Shown piece after piece: positions 8,350 to 18,522 of a DNA stretch of 64,000 nt. A model generated the notes under the pieces. That model was given only the letters and a program-made list of their open reading frames with translations, searched no databases and was not told the origin of the DNA. The position numbers and the translations under genes are program-made. The stretch's first letter is position 1. Every line of letters begins with the position of its first letter. Source of the stretch: Bartonella sp. F02 (GTDB taxonomy: Bacteria; Pseudomonadota; Alphaproteobacteria; Rhizobiales; Rhizobiaceae). The stretch spans positions 205,621 through 269,620 of the forward strand of contig NZ_JANHOK010000003.1 of NCBI RefSeq assembly GCF_026929975.1, written 5' to 3'.

Positions 8350-11115
8350 ATGCAATATAAATGGAAATTAAGTTGTTGGGCGCTTCTGATTAGTAGCTCT
8401 TTTGTGCAAAATGCAAATGCAGATGTGGGTGGAGAAAGTAATTTTTGCCGAAATTTCATCTTAGATGAGAATAAGAAAACGGGCACAAAAATTCGTACGA
8501 GCATGTTTTATAATGAAAATCTTGAGAGCACAGAAGCAGAGGTCGAAAAACCGAAACAATGTATAAGAATTAAAGCGTTTGGTAAAGATGGAACAGTAAG
8601 TACTCCACATGAAACAGTGACAATAGAATCTTCTAGTTTAAATCTATTGGGTAATATAGGTTATCATATTGAGAGTTATCAACATAAAGATGGCAATGAA
8701 CTTAAGATAGTGCGGAAATATACTGAAGAAATTCCTGCTGACAGCGAAAATAGTGATAGAGTTTCCTATAAGAATGGTATTTTGACAATTTCTGGAAAAG
8801 ATCCTGTAATTGCACAGCTGACAAATAACTCAACAGTGTATTTTAATGAGGTCAGGAATAATGATAGATTTTATGTTTATGATAAACTAGATAAAAATAG
8901 TAAACCTGAGGGGAAACCAGGAGTGATAGGGTATACAAAAGTTGGGCAGGGTGGAAAAATCTATATTTTCGGGGGAGGTATTAGCAAAGAAAATATCATT
9001 GAAAAAGGGGGCACAGAAGTTGTTCAAGCTTTCAATGGGACAAAAAGTATTTCCACAGGTTCTACTATTAAAGCAGGAGGAGAGCAGTCAGTTCAATATG
9101 GAGGGGCTGCCACCGATGCTATCATTGAGGGTGGTCAGCAAATTGTTTTTGGACAAGATGAAACAAAAATCATAAAAAGTTCAGCTATAGGCACGAAAGT
9201 TTATGGTGAAGGTGATGTATTCGGACAACAAAGTATATATGATTATGGAACAGCTATTGATACAATAATTGGAAAAGGAGGCATACAAGTTATTAGCAAG
9301 GAGGATGAGAAGGCAGAAGTTGGTGGGACTGCAATAAGAACCACAGTTTCTGATGATGGAAGACAGTATATTGTCGCAGGTGGAACAGCTATAGAGACTA
9401 CTTTAAAGGACAATGCTGTTCAAGCAGTATTTTCTGGAGGGCGTGTGAGCCAACTCGTCATTAATGATAATGCTCAATCATGGATACATTCTGGGGTAGA
9501 CTCGAAAGAAGGAATAACAGTTAACAATTCGGGAAAGTTATATCTTTATGCTGGTATTAATTCTGATGAGAGTGAAAATAACACCGAAGTTGATAAACTG
9601 GTGTTAAATGGAACAAATACAAAATTGTATCTTGTTTCTAGTGAATTTGATGGGAAAAGTTCTGTAATTAGGAATTTAAGTGGGGATGGTAGCGTCATTT
9701 TTATTTCTACTGATACTAATCCAGATTTAATTTCTAATGATGCCGATTCAAATCAGCCTCGCGTCTATGTTAGAGATTCGCAAGAAGTTGATAATTCAAA
9801 TAGCGACGAGAGTATTATTTCTACGAGTGCTCCTTTCCATTACTCACGTCTTTACGTAGGGAGTCTTTCAGGTCGTCTAAATTTTCTCATGAATACTTCT
9901 ATTGCAGAGGGTCGTGGTGATAGTATTTATATAAGGGATGGAAGCGGCAATCATACTATCAGTTTTTCTGATACTGGAGCTGAAATTACAGACCCTCGGT
10001 CACAGACTCTTAATCTAATTTATGATAAAAGCGGCGGGGCGCACTTTTCTTTGGTGGGATCATCTGGGGAAAAAGTGAGTGCTATTGATGGTGGAACCTA
10101 TATGTACGATTTGCATAAAAAGACGAATGCAGGTGAAACAACGTGGTATTTAGGTGTAGAAACAGAGTATAAAGAAGGTGTTGCGTATCCTGATTTTGTA
10201 ACTAGTCCTTCAACAGATGCTATTTTATCTATGGTTGTGGCTCCTGAACTTGTTTTTCATAATGAATTGCAACATGTGCGTTCTGGAAGAAAAATTGCAA
10301 ATAGAGATAAGAAGAAAAATACTGCTCTATGGACATATGCAATTGGAAGTAAGGAACATATTGCTACGGGACGTACCAATTTCAAACTTGATCAGACAGG
10401 TGTAATGCTGGGTATTGATTGGCTAGGTGAATTTACCAGTGGCAATTTTTATATTGGTGGTTTTGGAGGTTACGACCAGGCTCGTATTGCCCATGATCGA
10501 GGTGGCATCAGTAAGATGAATATCTATAGTATAGGAGCTTATGCGAGCTATTGGCATAATAGTGGGTGGTATGTAGATGGCGTTTTGAAATATAATCATT
10601 ATCAAAATAATCTTAGAGCCGTTTCAACAAATGGTTTGGCTATTCAGGGAGATTATAAGCAATGGGCGGTGGGTACATCAGTTGAAGCAGGTTATCGTTT
10701 TAAGACTGAGCAAGATCTTTGGGTACAGCCTTATGCTCAATTAACTTGGTTACGTGTTGAAGGTAAAAAAATAAAGCTTGAAAATAATATGATTGGAGAG
10801 ACTAATCCATCAATTTCATTACGAAGTGAAGTTGGGGTATCTATAGGTCATGAGCTTAACTTGAATACTGATGTTGCATTAACAGCTTATGCAACAGCGG
10901 CTTGGTTACGTGAAAATGTAAATAACAATCATACAACAATCAATGAAAAAAATCGGTTTGTTACTGATTTGTCTGGCAATGCTGGTAAATTGGGAGTTGG
11001 TCTGAATAGTTTAGTCAATGAAAATTTAACACTTTATGCGGAAGCTAATTATCTCAGAGGACAAAAGAGAAAACAGTCTCTGCAAGGAGTTTTAGGTGTA
11101 CGCTATAGTTTTTAA
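8350..11115 (+). CDS. Autotransporter (type Va) with AIDA/Ag43-like passenger repeats, paralogue 1
   Basis: Classical autotransporter of 921 residues from the preferred start. The ATG at 8350 lies 8 bases after TAAGGA; the ATG at 8344 is too close to it. A signal peptide is cut after NANA (about residue 24). The passenger has an N-terminal region with two cysteines (near 33 and 71), then about residues 198-380 of short repeats of the G-G-x-Q-x-V-x-x-G-G-x-A type forming a beta-helix. An Asn/Ser-rich region and a pertactin-like stretch follow. The translocator begins near residue 620 (STDAILSM) and ends in YSF, as outer membrane barrels do. Bartonella use such proteins in adhesion and include BafA, a secreted mitogen for endothelial cells; whether this gene is its counterpart cannot be told by eye. 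A terminator follows at 11246. Confidence 0.9.
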   Translation: MQYKWKLSCWALLISSSFVQNANADVGGESNFCRNFILDENKKTGTKIRTSMFYNENLESTEAEVEKPKQCIRIKAFGKDGTVSTPHETVTIESSSLNLLGNIGYHIESYQHKDGNELKIVRKYTEEIPADSENSDRVSYKNGILTISGKDPVIAQLTNNSTVYFNEVRNNDRFYVYDKLDKNSKPEGKPGVIGYTKVGQGGKIYIFGGGISKENIIEKGGTEVVQAFNGTKSISTGSTIKAGGEQSVQYGGAATDAIIEGGQQIVFGQDETKIIKSSAIGTKVYGEGDVFGQQSIYDYGTAIDTIIGKGGIQVISKEDEKAEVGGTAIRTTVSDDGRQYIVAGGTAIETTLKDNAVQAVFSGGRVSQLVINDNAQSWIHSGVDSKEGITVNNSGKLYLYAGINSDESENNTEVDKLVLNGTNTKLYLVSSEFDGKSSVIRNLSGDGSVIFISTDTNPDLISNDADSNQPRVYVRDSQEVDNSNSDESIISTSAPFHYSRLYVGSLSGRLNFLMNTSIAEGRGDSIYIRDGSGNHTISFSDTGAEITDPRSQTLNLIYDKSGGAHFSLVGSSGEKVSAIDGGTYMYDLHKKTNAGETTWYLGVETEYKEGVAYPDFVTSPSTDAILSMVVAPELVFHNELQHVRSGRKIANRDKKKNTALWTYAIGSKEHIATGRTNFKLDQTGVMLGIDWLGEFTSGNFYIGGFGGYDQARIAHDRGGISKMNIYSIGAYASYWHNSGWYVDGVLKYNHYQNNLRAVSTNGLAIQGDYKQWAVGTSVEAGYRFKTEQDLWVQPYAQLTWLRVEGKKIKLENNMIGETNPSISLRSEVGVSIGHELNLNTDVALTAYATAAWLRENVNNNHTTINEKNRFVTDLSGNAGKLGVGLNSLVNENLTLYAEANYLRGQKRKQSLQGVLGVRYSF

Positions 11116-11245
11116 GTAGAATAACTGATTAAGAAGATTTCATCCTCTGAATTATTGAATGACTGAGAAGATGGCAATGTAATTTAAATTGATCAGAGAT
11201 TCATTTTTTACGAATATATAAAAAATAGAAAATAAATTGCATATG

Positions 11246-11287
11246 AACAGTACTGTTTTTCAGAGAATCAGTGCTGTTTTTTTTATA
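11246..11287 (+). terminator. Rho-independent terminator after autotransporter 1
   Basis: AACAGTACTG (11246-11255) pairs with CAGTGCTGTT (11269-11278), with one G-U pair and a 13-base loop, followed by a run of T. It lies 130 bases after the first autotransporter, so the two paralogues appear to be separate transcription units. Confidence 0.75.
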
Positions 11288-11432
11288 TATGTATTTTACA
11301 TTATGTATTTTAATTTTGAATAGATGATATGCTATTTTGAATGCTTATTATTGTCTATTTCCACTGAAAATATTGTCATTATTCAGATCGTTATAGAGAG
11401 TTAAGCGAGATTATTATATCGTAAAGCAGAAC

Positions 11433-11485
11433 ACATTATGACATAAATAAAACATATTACGATATATAAAAATACATTATGATAC
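11433..11485. promoter_or_regulatory. Three degenerate direct repeats upstream of autotransporter 2
   Basis: The stretches at 11433 (ACATTATGACAT), 11452 (ACATATTACGATAT) and 11474 (ACATTATGATAC) share an ACATTATGA-like core and start 19 and 22 bases apart. They lie 60-115 bases before the start codon, where a regulator or the promoter would act. In such AT-rich DNA, chance similarity is a real alternative. Confidence 0.35.
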
Positions 11486-11546
11486 AAAAAGGTTATTTAG
11501 GAGTAGCGGGATATTTGTTTAATTATTAATGCATGGAGTAAAGATC

Positions 11547-14500
11547 ATGCGGTACAAATACAAATTAAGCTGCTCTATAATAACGATTAGTGCTCTTCTT
11601 ATACAAGCTACAAATGCAGATCAGAATGCAGATAGGCAGTTACAAATTGTAACAGTTAATGATAATGGAACAGTGGGGAGTAATACTGCACTGATTACAC
11701 GTATTGATAGTCATAATGGTGGAATAACAGCTATAAAAAGAAACATCACGATTCGAGATGGTGGAGTGGAAATTGTTGAGAATGGTGGAACTTCAATGCA
11801 CGCTCATATTGAAAGAGGTGGGATGCAAATCGTTACACGTGGAGGAAGAGCAATTTCAACTAACATTAGGGGTGGTGTTCAATTTGTTTTCGAGGAAGAG
11901 ACTGCAGATCTTACAAATACAAGTAAACTCAGTACTGCTTATAACGCTGTAGTTAATGGTTCAGATGGAATAACAGGGCAGCAGAATGTGTACGATGGTG
12001 CTCATGTTTGGCATACAATAGTTCAGAAAGGAGGAGAGCAAAATCTTTATAAAGTGCGTAGAACAAAAGGGGGTGAAGCAACAGGAACTAGAGTTGGTAA
12101 AGGGGGTAAACAGCATGTTTTAGCAGGAGGAATAGCCACTAATGTTACTTTGGAAAATGGAAGTAAACAAATAATATATCCTGATGGGATGGTTATAAAT
12201 TTAACGATTGAGAGTAATGCCAATTCATGGGTGTATGGTGGTACAAAATTAGGAGAAACTGTAAACGTCAAGAGTGGAGGAAATCTCTTTTTATACGCTG
12301 GTGATGCTGCCAGCTCTATTGTAAGAGAAAAAATTCTTTTTAATAATCGTTCTGTTGAAGAATTATTTTCTGTTGGTGTGCAAAACAATGAAAATCTCTC
12401 TAAAATTTATATTGGGAATTTAACGGGGAATGGAGGAACTGTTAGTTTTTTTACTATTCCGTATGATCCTCGTCATTTGACAGTTTATATTAAAGATCTT
12501 TCAGGTCAGGTAAATTTTCGTTTTAATATTAGCAATGTGGGAAATCGCAGCGATCATTTGTTAATTGATCAGAGTTCAGGTGAGCATACAATCAGCGTTA
12601 TGGATAGTGGTGTTGAGTTTTCAAAAAATCTTTCACAAAGACCTAATCTTATTGCAGATATTCTTTTAATAACTGATAAAAGTAATAGTGAAGGAGCTAC
12701 TTTTACTTTAGTTGATCAATTGAGTAGAAAAATTAATACTGTAGATGGAGGAGTCTATACGTATGGTTTGAAAAAAGTGAAAAAAGTACAACAAACTACA
12801 AAAATCACTTCTCCAAAAATGGAAAAAGTTCCAGCCAATAGAAATACTACACAGTGGTATTTGAGTTTAATTTCTGATAAGTCACATAATTCGGATTTAT
12901 CTTCACGAATACGGATTACGGAATCACAGCCCCCCATACTCGTAAGGACTGAATCTGTTGGTACAAATTCTCGATCATCACAAGATAGAGGGACATCATC
13001 TTCTCGTCCAAGAAGAAGAACTCCAAGGCATTTAACAGAAAACTCTCAAAATTCACCTTTTTTAACAATTTCACCTTCAGATAGTCAAACGAGTGAAACG
13101 CAAAGTCGGAGTCGTCGTCCCCGGGATGTTAATAATGATGGAGCATTATTTCCTTTTCTTGCTACTTCTTCAGAGAAGCCTCCCGTTGACATTCGAGAAA
13201 CTCAAACTGCTGAAACAAATCAAGAGCAATCTAATCCATCACAGCGTCGGAAGCGTTCTCCTCGGCATGCAACAATGAATCTCGAACCATCCATTCCTAT
13301 CTCTTCAACTTCTGTTTCGTTGGAAGGTAATACACCAGAACCTCAAAGAAATCAGCCTTCTGAAGCCAATCAAGAACAATTGGTTGCTGTTGCTTCAGTT
13401 GATACATCTTTTGAAAAACAAGATTCGAATCCGAGTCGTGGTCGAAGACGGTCACGTCGAGGCATAAGTCATACGCCGTCAAATTCTTCTCTTCCAGCTG
13501 ATATACCTACAGATGATGATTCTTCTGAAGTCTATCAGGATCAATCTCAAACTGATGTTTCTTCAACAAAGTTACATTCAGAATATCAGGCAAATGAAGG
13601 AAACCAGAGTGATCGGGAGGAGGATTCATATGCAATTATTCCACATCCAGAAAGTGAAGTTAATCATGTAACATCTCAGCAGCGAAGTCGTCGGCATTTA
13701 GAGTCGAATGATGATGGTTCAAGATCTTCAGATTCTGCATTTGCAGAGATGCAATCCGATGAACCAAAAAAAGATGTTGAAGGAGGATCGGCTAAACTTT
13801 CTCTTAGGGCATATCGAAGAAATTATACAAAGAGTCGAGATTCTCAGAGACGTAGTCAGCAACGTTCAGAACCGAGTGATCATGCTTCTGTTTCTTCAGA
13901 TGCTCAGTCTCCACAAGATCATGTTTGGGAGGATAAAGATCAAAATCAGTTTTTTCACTATGGAGATCAAAGTTTAGAAAATCTTAATTTTTTAACCACT
14001 CCTTCGACAGATGCTATTCTCTCTATGGCTGTAGCTCCTAGCCTTGTTTTGCATAATGAATTGCAGCATGTGCGCTCTGGAAGAGGAATTGTAAACAGAA
14101 ATAAAAGAAATGCTTCTCTATGGGTATATACTCTCAAGAGTACGGAAAAAGTTGCTACAGGACGCACACATTTTAAACTCGAACAGACAGGTATAATGTT
14201 AGGTGTTGATCGAATAAGTGAACTGACAAATGGAGGAGAGTTTTATATTGGTGGTTTTGGAGGATATGATCAAGCACATATTGTTCATGAACGCGGTGGT
14301 GTCAGTAATATGGGCATTTATAGTCTTGGAGCGTATGTGAGTTATTTTGATAATAATGGGTGGTATTTAGATAGTGTTTTGAAATATAATTATTATCAAA
14401 ATAATCTTAAAGCTGTTTCGACAAATGGTATAGATATTCAAGGAAATTACGAGCAACGAGCAGTAGGAACATCGTTTGAAGCAGGCTATCGTTTTACAAC

Positions 14501-14909
14501 AGAACAAGGAACTTGGGTGCAACCTTATGCTCAAGTAGCTTTATTAAAGGCTGAAGGTAAAAATATCAAGCTTTCAAATGACATGGTTGGAGATATCAGT
14601 CCAGCGACTTCATTACGCAATGAAGTTGGATTGTCTATAGGACATGAATTTAGTTTGAGCATGAATAATTTGTTAACAGCTTACGCGACGGTAGCGTGGT
14701 TGCGTGAGAACGTTAATGATAATTATGCGGTACTTAATAAAGGATATAAGTTTGTGACTGATTTATCAGATAATGCAGGAAAATTAGGTGTTGGTCTAAG
14801 AAGTTCTGTGAATGAAAAGTTAGTATTTTATATGGAAGCTAATTATGTCAAAGGACAGAAGAGAAAACAATCTTTTCAAGGTGTTTTAGGTCTACGTTAT
14901 AGTTTTTAA
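11547..14909 (+). CDS. Autotransporter (type Va) with arginine-cluster linker, paralogue 2
   Basis: 1120-residue autotransporter. The ATG at 11547 lies 8 bases after GGAG and gives MRYKYKLSC, matching MQYKWKLSC of paralogue 1; an ATG at 11529 is in frame but has no ribosome-binding site. The signal peptide ends at ATNA (about residue 24). Residues about 60-240 carry G-G-x-Q/E-x-V repeats of the AIDA/Ag43 type, followed by a beta-helix end. Between WYLSL and STDAILSM, where paralogue 1 has about 20 residues, there is a hydrophilic insertion of about 365 residues (12882-13988). It is rich in Ser, Gln, Glu and Asn with six Arg clusters. The barrel (from about 14112, ending RYSF) is closely similar to that of paralogue 1, pointing to tandem duplication. 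A surface adhesin or secreted effector role is inferred from the class. Confidence 0.9.
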   Translation: MRYKYKLSCSIITISALLIQATNADQNADRQLQIVTVNDNGTVGSNTALITRIDSHNGGITAIKRNITIRDGGVEIVENGGTSMHAHIERGGMQIVTRGGRAISTNIRGGVQFVFEEETADLTNTSKLSTAYNAVVNGSDGITGQQNVYDGAHVWHTIVQKGGEQNLYKVRRTKGGEATGTRVGKGGKQHVLAGGIATNVTLENGSKQIIYPDGMVINLTIESNANSWVYGGTKLGETVNVKSGGNLFLYAGDAASSIVREKILFNNRSVEELFSVGVQNNENLSKIYIGNLTGNGGTVSFFTIPYDPRHLTVYIKDLSGQVNFRFNISNVGNRSDHLLIDQSSGEHTISVMDSGVEFSKNLSQRPNLIADILLITDKSNSEGATFTLVDQLSRKINTVDGGVYTYGLKKVKKVQQTTKITSPKMEKVPANRNTTQWYLSLISDKSHNSDLSSRIRITESQPPILVRTESVGTNSRSSQDRGTSSSRPRRRTPRHLTENSQNSPFLTISPSDSQTSETQSRSRRPRDVNNDGALFPFLATSSEKPPVDIRETQTAETNQEQSNPSQRRKRSPRHATMNLEPSIPISSTSVSLEGNTPEPQRNQPSEANQEQLVAVASVDTSFEKQDSNPSRGRRRSRRGISHTPSNSSLPADIPTDDDSSEVYQDQSQTDVSSTKLHSEYQANEGNQSDREEDSYAIIPHPESEVNHVTSQQRSRRHLESNDDGSRSSDSAFAEMQSDEPKKDVEGGSAKLSLRAYRRNYTKSRDSQRRSQQRSEPSDHASVSSDAQSPQDHVWEDKDQNQFFHYGDQSLENLNFLTTPSTDAILSMAVAPSLVLHNELQHVRSGRGIVNRNKRNASLWVYTLKSTEKVATGRTHFKLEQTGIMLGVDRISELTNGGEFYIGGFGGYDQAHIVHERGGVSNMGIYSLGAYVSYFDNNGWYLDSVLKYNYYQNNLKAVSTNGIDIQGNYEQRAVGTSFEAGYRFTTEQGTWVQPYAQVALLKAEGKNIKLSNDMVGDISPATSLRNEVGLSIGHEFSLSMNNLLTAYATVAWLRENVNDNYAVLNKGYKFVTDLSDNAGKLGVGLRSSVNEKLVFYMEANYVKGQKRKQSFQGVLGLRYSF

Positions 14910-15318
14910 ATATCCATATATGTTTTAAGGAAATGATGATCGGAAAAAGGTTGACGAAATTCTTCCGTTAAAGTGATTCAATGTGGAAAATTATTGTAGA
15001 AATTAGATATATAAAGAAGTTTATTGTTATATCAGTTTTTTTGTTTAAGACCATTATGGTCAAGAAACGCACCAATGTTGAATCTTTTAGATTGTATTAT
15101 CAGAAATGTATAAAAATTTGTTTACAGTGAATGATGAAAAAGAATTTAACACAATCAGTAATATCTCTTTATTTACTGAGGTATGTGATATTAAAAAAAA
15201 ATACGTGATTTTGAAAAATGATGCAGATTTTTTTGCCTTCACTTGATAAAAGGTGTTTTTTATTATTAATAAGAATAGAGTCAATATATAATTCTGTGAA
15301 TAAAACAAAGGTTTTAAC
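14910..15318 (+). other. Intergenic region before ndk
   Basis: About 400 AT-rich bases between the second autotransporter and ndk. No coding frame is convincing and no strong terminator is visible. A possible promoter for ndk is TTGATA at 15243 with TTAATA 17 bases later (15266), which is a weak match. Confidence 0.4.
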
Positions 15319-15741
15319 ATGGCTGTAGAACGTACTTTTTCAATGATTAAACCGGATGCAACGCGTCGTAATTTAACAGGTGCAATTACAAAAATGCTTG
15401 AAGATGCAGGTTTGCGCATTGTCGCATCTAAGCGTGTGTGGATGAGTCAGCACGAAGCTGAAGGGTTTTATGCTGTTCATAAAGAGCGTCCATTTTTTGA
15501 AGAGTTGGTTCAATTTATGTCTTCTGGACCAGTTGTTGTACAAGTCTTAGAAGGTGAAAATGCAATTGCTAAAAACCGTGAAATTATGGGTGCTACGAAT
15601 CCTGTTGATGCACAGGAAGGAACGATTCGTAAGGTACATGCTTTATCAATTGGTGAAAATTCTGTTCATGGTTCAGATAGCGCTGAAACTGCAAAAACAG
15701 AAATAGCTTATTGGTTTTCTGATATTGAAATTGTTGGTTAA
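15319..15741 (+). CDS. ndk: Nucleoside diphosphate kinase
   Basis: Ndk transfers the terminal phosphate from ATP to other nucleoside diphosphates through a phosphohistidine and balances the NTP pools. At 140 residues it has full length. Family marks are the N-terminal [15 protein letters not shown] and the active-site segment NSVHGSDS, whose His (near 117) is the phosphate carrier. Single-gene unit with a clear terminator just downstream and a convergent pgsA. The ATG at 15319 is the family's usual start. Confidence 0.97.
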
Positions 15742-15757
15742 TTAAGCGTGTATAAAT

Positions 15758-15792
15758 AAAAAATTCCGGAAACAGTATTTCGGAATTTTTTA
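15758..15792 (+). terminator. Rho-independent terminator after ndk
   Basis: AAAAATTCCG pairs with CGGAATTTTT around a 12-base loop, with T-rich sequence in both directions. It can serve ndk and possibly the convergent pgsA. Confidence 0.75.
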
Positions 15793-15892
15793 TAAATCTG
15801 CATTTAAAGTAAATGATAACACTTTTAAAATGTATTTTTCTGTTATCTTGTATACATTATGCATTTATCTGTCTTAATATATTCCTGATTTT

Positions 15893-16474
15893 TCATGTAA
15901 TGACGTGTTTTAATCCTGCGCGAAAATAATCCCACCCTGTCCACAATGTAAGAAGTGCTGCAATCCATAGCATAGTAATGCCAAATTCCATTGTGTAAGG
16001 GATGATTTTGTTACCCGCTGGACCTGCTAAAAGAAAGATAATTGCTACCATTTGCACAGATGTTTTCCATTTTGCAAGACGAGACACAGGAACGCTAACT
16101 TTTAATTCAGCTAAATATTCACGTAATCCTGATACGAGAATTTCACGACAAAGAATAATGATAGCTGCCCAAAGCGTCCACCCAGCGATCGTGTTATTTG
16201 CAGCAAGTAAAAGTAAACAGGCCGATACTAACAGTTTATCTGCAATTGGATCGAGCATGCGACCAATATTAGATGTTTGTTTCCAAATACGAGCAAGATA
16301 GCCATCAAAGAAATCAGTAATGGATGCAATGACAAAAATGGAAACAGCAGCCCAGCGAGCGATATCACTTGATTGCAGCCGCCCTTCTAAAAAGAAGCAT
16401 GCCACAACCAATGGAACTGCAATGATTCGTGCGTAAGTTAGTATATTTGGAAAAGAAAAAGTATGTTTTTTCAT
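15893..16474 (-). CDS. pgsA: CDP-diacylglycerol--glycerol-3-phosphate 3-phosphatidyltransferase
   Basis: PgsA makes phosphatidylglycerol phosphate from CDP-diacylglycerol and glycerol 3-phosphate in the inner membrane, the committed step to phosphatidylglycerol and cardiolipin. The 193-residue protein has the CDP-alcohol phosphotransferase signature D-G-x2-A-R-x8-G-x3-D-x3-D, read here as DGYLAR ... GRMLDPIADK (about residues 59-81). Several membrane helices surround it. Upstream lies uvrC on the same strand, 74 bases away, so the two may be co-transcribed, an arrangement seen in other bacteria. Confidence 0.95.
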   Translation of the reverse strand: MKKHTFSFPNILTYARIIAVPLVVACFFLEGRLQSSDIARWAAVSIFVIASITDFFDGYLARIWKQTSNIGRMLDPIADKLLVSACLLLLAANNTIAGWTLWAAIIILCREILVSGLREYLAELKVSVPVSRLAKWKTSVQMVAIIFLLAGPAGNKIIPYTMEFGITMLWIAALLTLWTGWDYFRAGLKHVIT

Positions 16475-16548
16475 AGGGTTATTTTTGGTTTTTGATGCAG
16501 TACAAGATATATTATAGAAATAACAATATAAAAATTATGAAATATCCC

Positions 16549-18522
16549 TTATTTTTCATTAAAATGATTATAAATTTTTTGCGCAATTGCAGTGGATATG
16601 CCTGAAACCTTTGTTAAATCTTCAACAGAAGCATTAGAAATAGCCTTTGTGCTTCCAAAATGGTTAAGTAAAGAACGCTTTCTTGTTGGACCTATATTTG
16701 TGATTTCATCCAGTGGGTTTGTAAATGCTGTTTTTTTGCGTTTTATTCTGTGGGTTCCAATTGCAAAGCGATGCGCTTCATCGCGCAAACGTTGTAAAAA
16801 ATAAAGAATAGGATCGCGTGGCGAAAGTGTAAAGGGTGGTTTATTTTTCATAAAAAATCGCTCGCGTCCTGCATCACGATCAATTCCTTTAGCAATACCG
16901 ATTGTTGTGATGAATTGATCTAATCCTAGCTGGGATAATATTTTACGTACAACACCTACTTGTCCTTCACCACCATCAATGAATATAAGATCAGGCCAGA
17001 TAGGAAAAGAATCTTCATCATCATTTTGTGTTTTTGAGTTTTGATGAGGTAGGCCATATGTTTTAATCAGGCGTGAGAATCTTCGCTCGATAACCTCTTT
17101 CATCATGCCTAAATCATCACCGGGTGTAATATCGGTTGAGCGAATGTTAAATGTGCGATATTGATTTTTAATAAATCCCATTTGACCAACAACTATCATA
17201 GCGCCTACTGCATTTGTACCCATAATATGCGAATTATCATAAATTTCTATGCGATGTGGAGTATGCGATAATTGAAATGTTTCAGCAATACCTTGAAAAA
17301 GCTTTGTATGGGTTTCTGTTTCAGAAAGTTTGCGTTCAAGTGCTTCGTGGGCATTAGTATAAGCGTAATTTACAAGAGTTTTGCGTTCACCTTGTTTTGG
17401 TGAAGAGAGAGATATTTTGTGGTTTGCTTTTAAACTTAATGCTTCTTTCAGTAATAATTCTTCTTTAATTGTTTCAGAAAGAAGAATTAGTTTTGGAATT
17501 GGTTTATTATCGTAAAATTGCGCAAGAAAACTGGCTAAAATTTCCGCACTGGAAAAAGATGAATCTGCTTTTGGAAAATAAGCTTTATTCCCCCAGTTTT
17601 GTCCTATGCGAAAAAAGAATACTTGAATACACGTTATTCCTCCTTTCTGTGCAATTGCAAATACATCTGCTTCTTGTATCGTTTGGGGATTAATACCTTG
17701 ATGACTTTGTATGTGAGAAAGAGCTGATAAACGATTACGATAGGCTATAGCCTGCTCAAAATCAAGATTTTCGGCTGCTTTATGCATAGCTTGAACCATC
17801 TCTTTTTTTACTGATTGAGTTTTTCCAGAAAGAAAATCTTTTGCTTTTTGAACAAGATTTATATAATTGCTGTCGCTAATTTCATGTGTACAAGGGGCTG
17901 AGCATCGCTTGATTTGGTATAGCAAGCAAGGTCGTGTACGATTTTCAAGAATTGAATCCGTACAAGTTCGTAATAGAAATGCGCGCTGTAAAGTGTTGAT
18001 TGTTTGTGTAACGGCTTCAGATGAAGCAAAAGGGCCGAAATAATGAGCTTTTCGTGTTCGTGCTCCGCGATGTTTATAAAGGGCAGGTGCTCTGTGATCA
18101 TCAGTAATAATAATATAAGGAAAGCTTTTATCATCACGTAATAAAATATTAAAGCGTGGACGCAACTTTTTGATTAGATTGGCTTCTAAAAGAAGTGCTT
18201 CTGTTTCAGTAGGGGTAACAACAAATTCCATATGATATGTTAAACGAATCATCCGGATAATTCGATTGTTTTGTCCTTGTTCACGCGTGTAATTTGCGAC
18301 ACGTTTTTTTAAATTTCTCGCTTTCCCAACATAAAGAATATCACCATTTTCATCAAACATTCGATAAACTCCTGGTTTTTGAGGGAGATGTTTGACAAAT
18401 TCTTGTATAAGTGGAGCTCCTTTAAATTTATTATTATTGCTATCGTGGTAGGTTTTGTCCCATGTAATGTTAGATAGAAAAGATAAAGCTTGTTTTGGAG
18501 GGAAGTGAGGATTATTTTTCAT
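16549..18522 (-). CDS. uvrC: Excinuclease ABC subunit C
   Basis: UvrC makes both incisions in nucleotide excision repair after UvrA/UvrB load it at damage. The 657-residue protein shows a GIY-YIG nuclease domain ([11 protein letters not shown] ... [10 protein letters not shown], about residues 50-130), a Cys-rich segment near 205-215, and a UVR motif ([15 protein letters not shown], about 252-266). The RNase H-like nuclease half ([18 protein letters not shown] and FIDGGEGQV) follows, with tandem helix-hairpin-helix motifs at the C-terminus ([15 protein letters not shown]). The first 40 or so residues precede the conserved domain, as in other Rhizobiales. I saw no obvious SOS box upstream. Confidence 0.96.

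Noticed and set aside
12047..12388. 113-residue minus-strand frame inside autotransporter 2
   Set aside because: It is antisense to the Gly-rich passenger repeats, a typical shadow frame, with no ribosome-binding site or family.
15087..15419. 110-residue minus-strand frame overlapping the start of ndk
   Set aside because: It runs antisense into a conserved gene and has no family resemblance.
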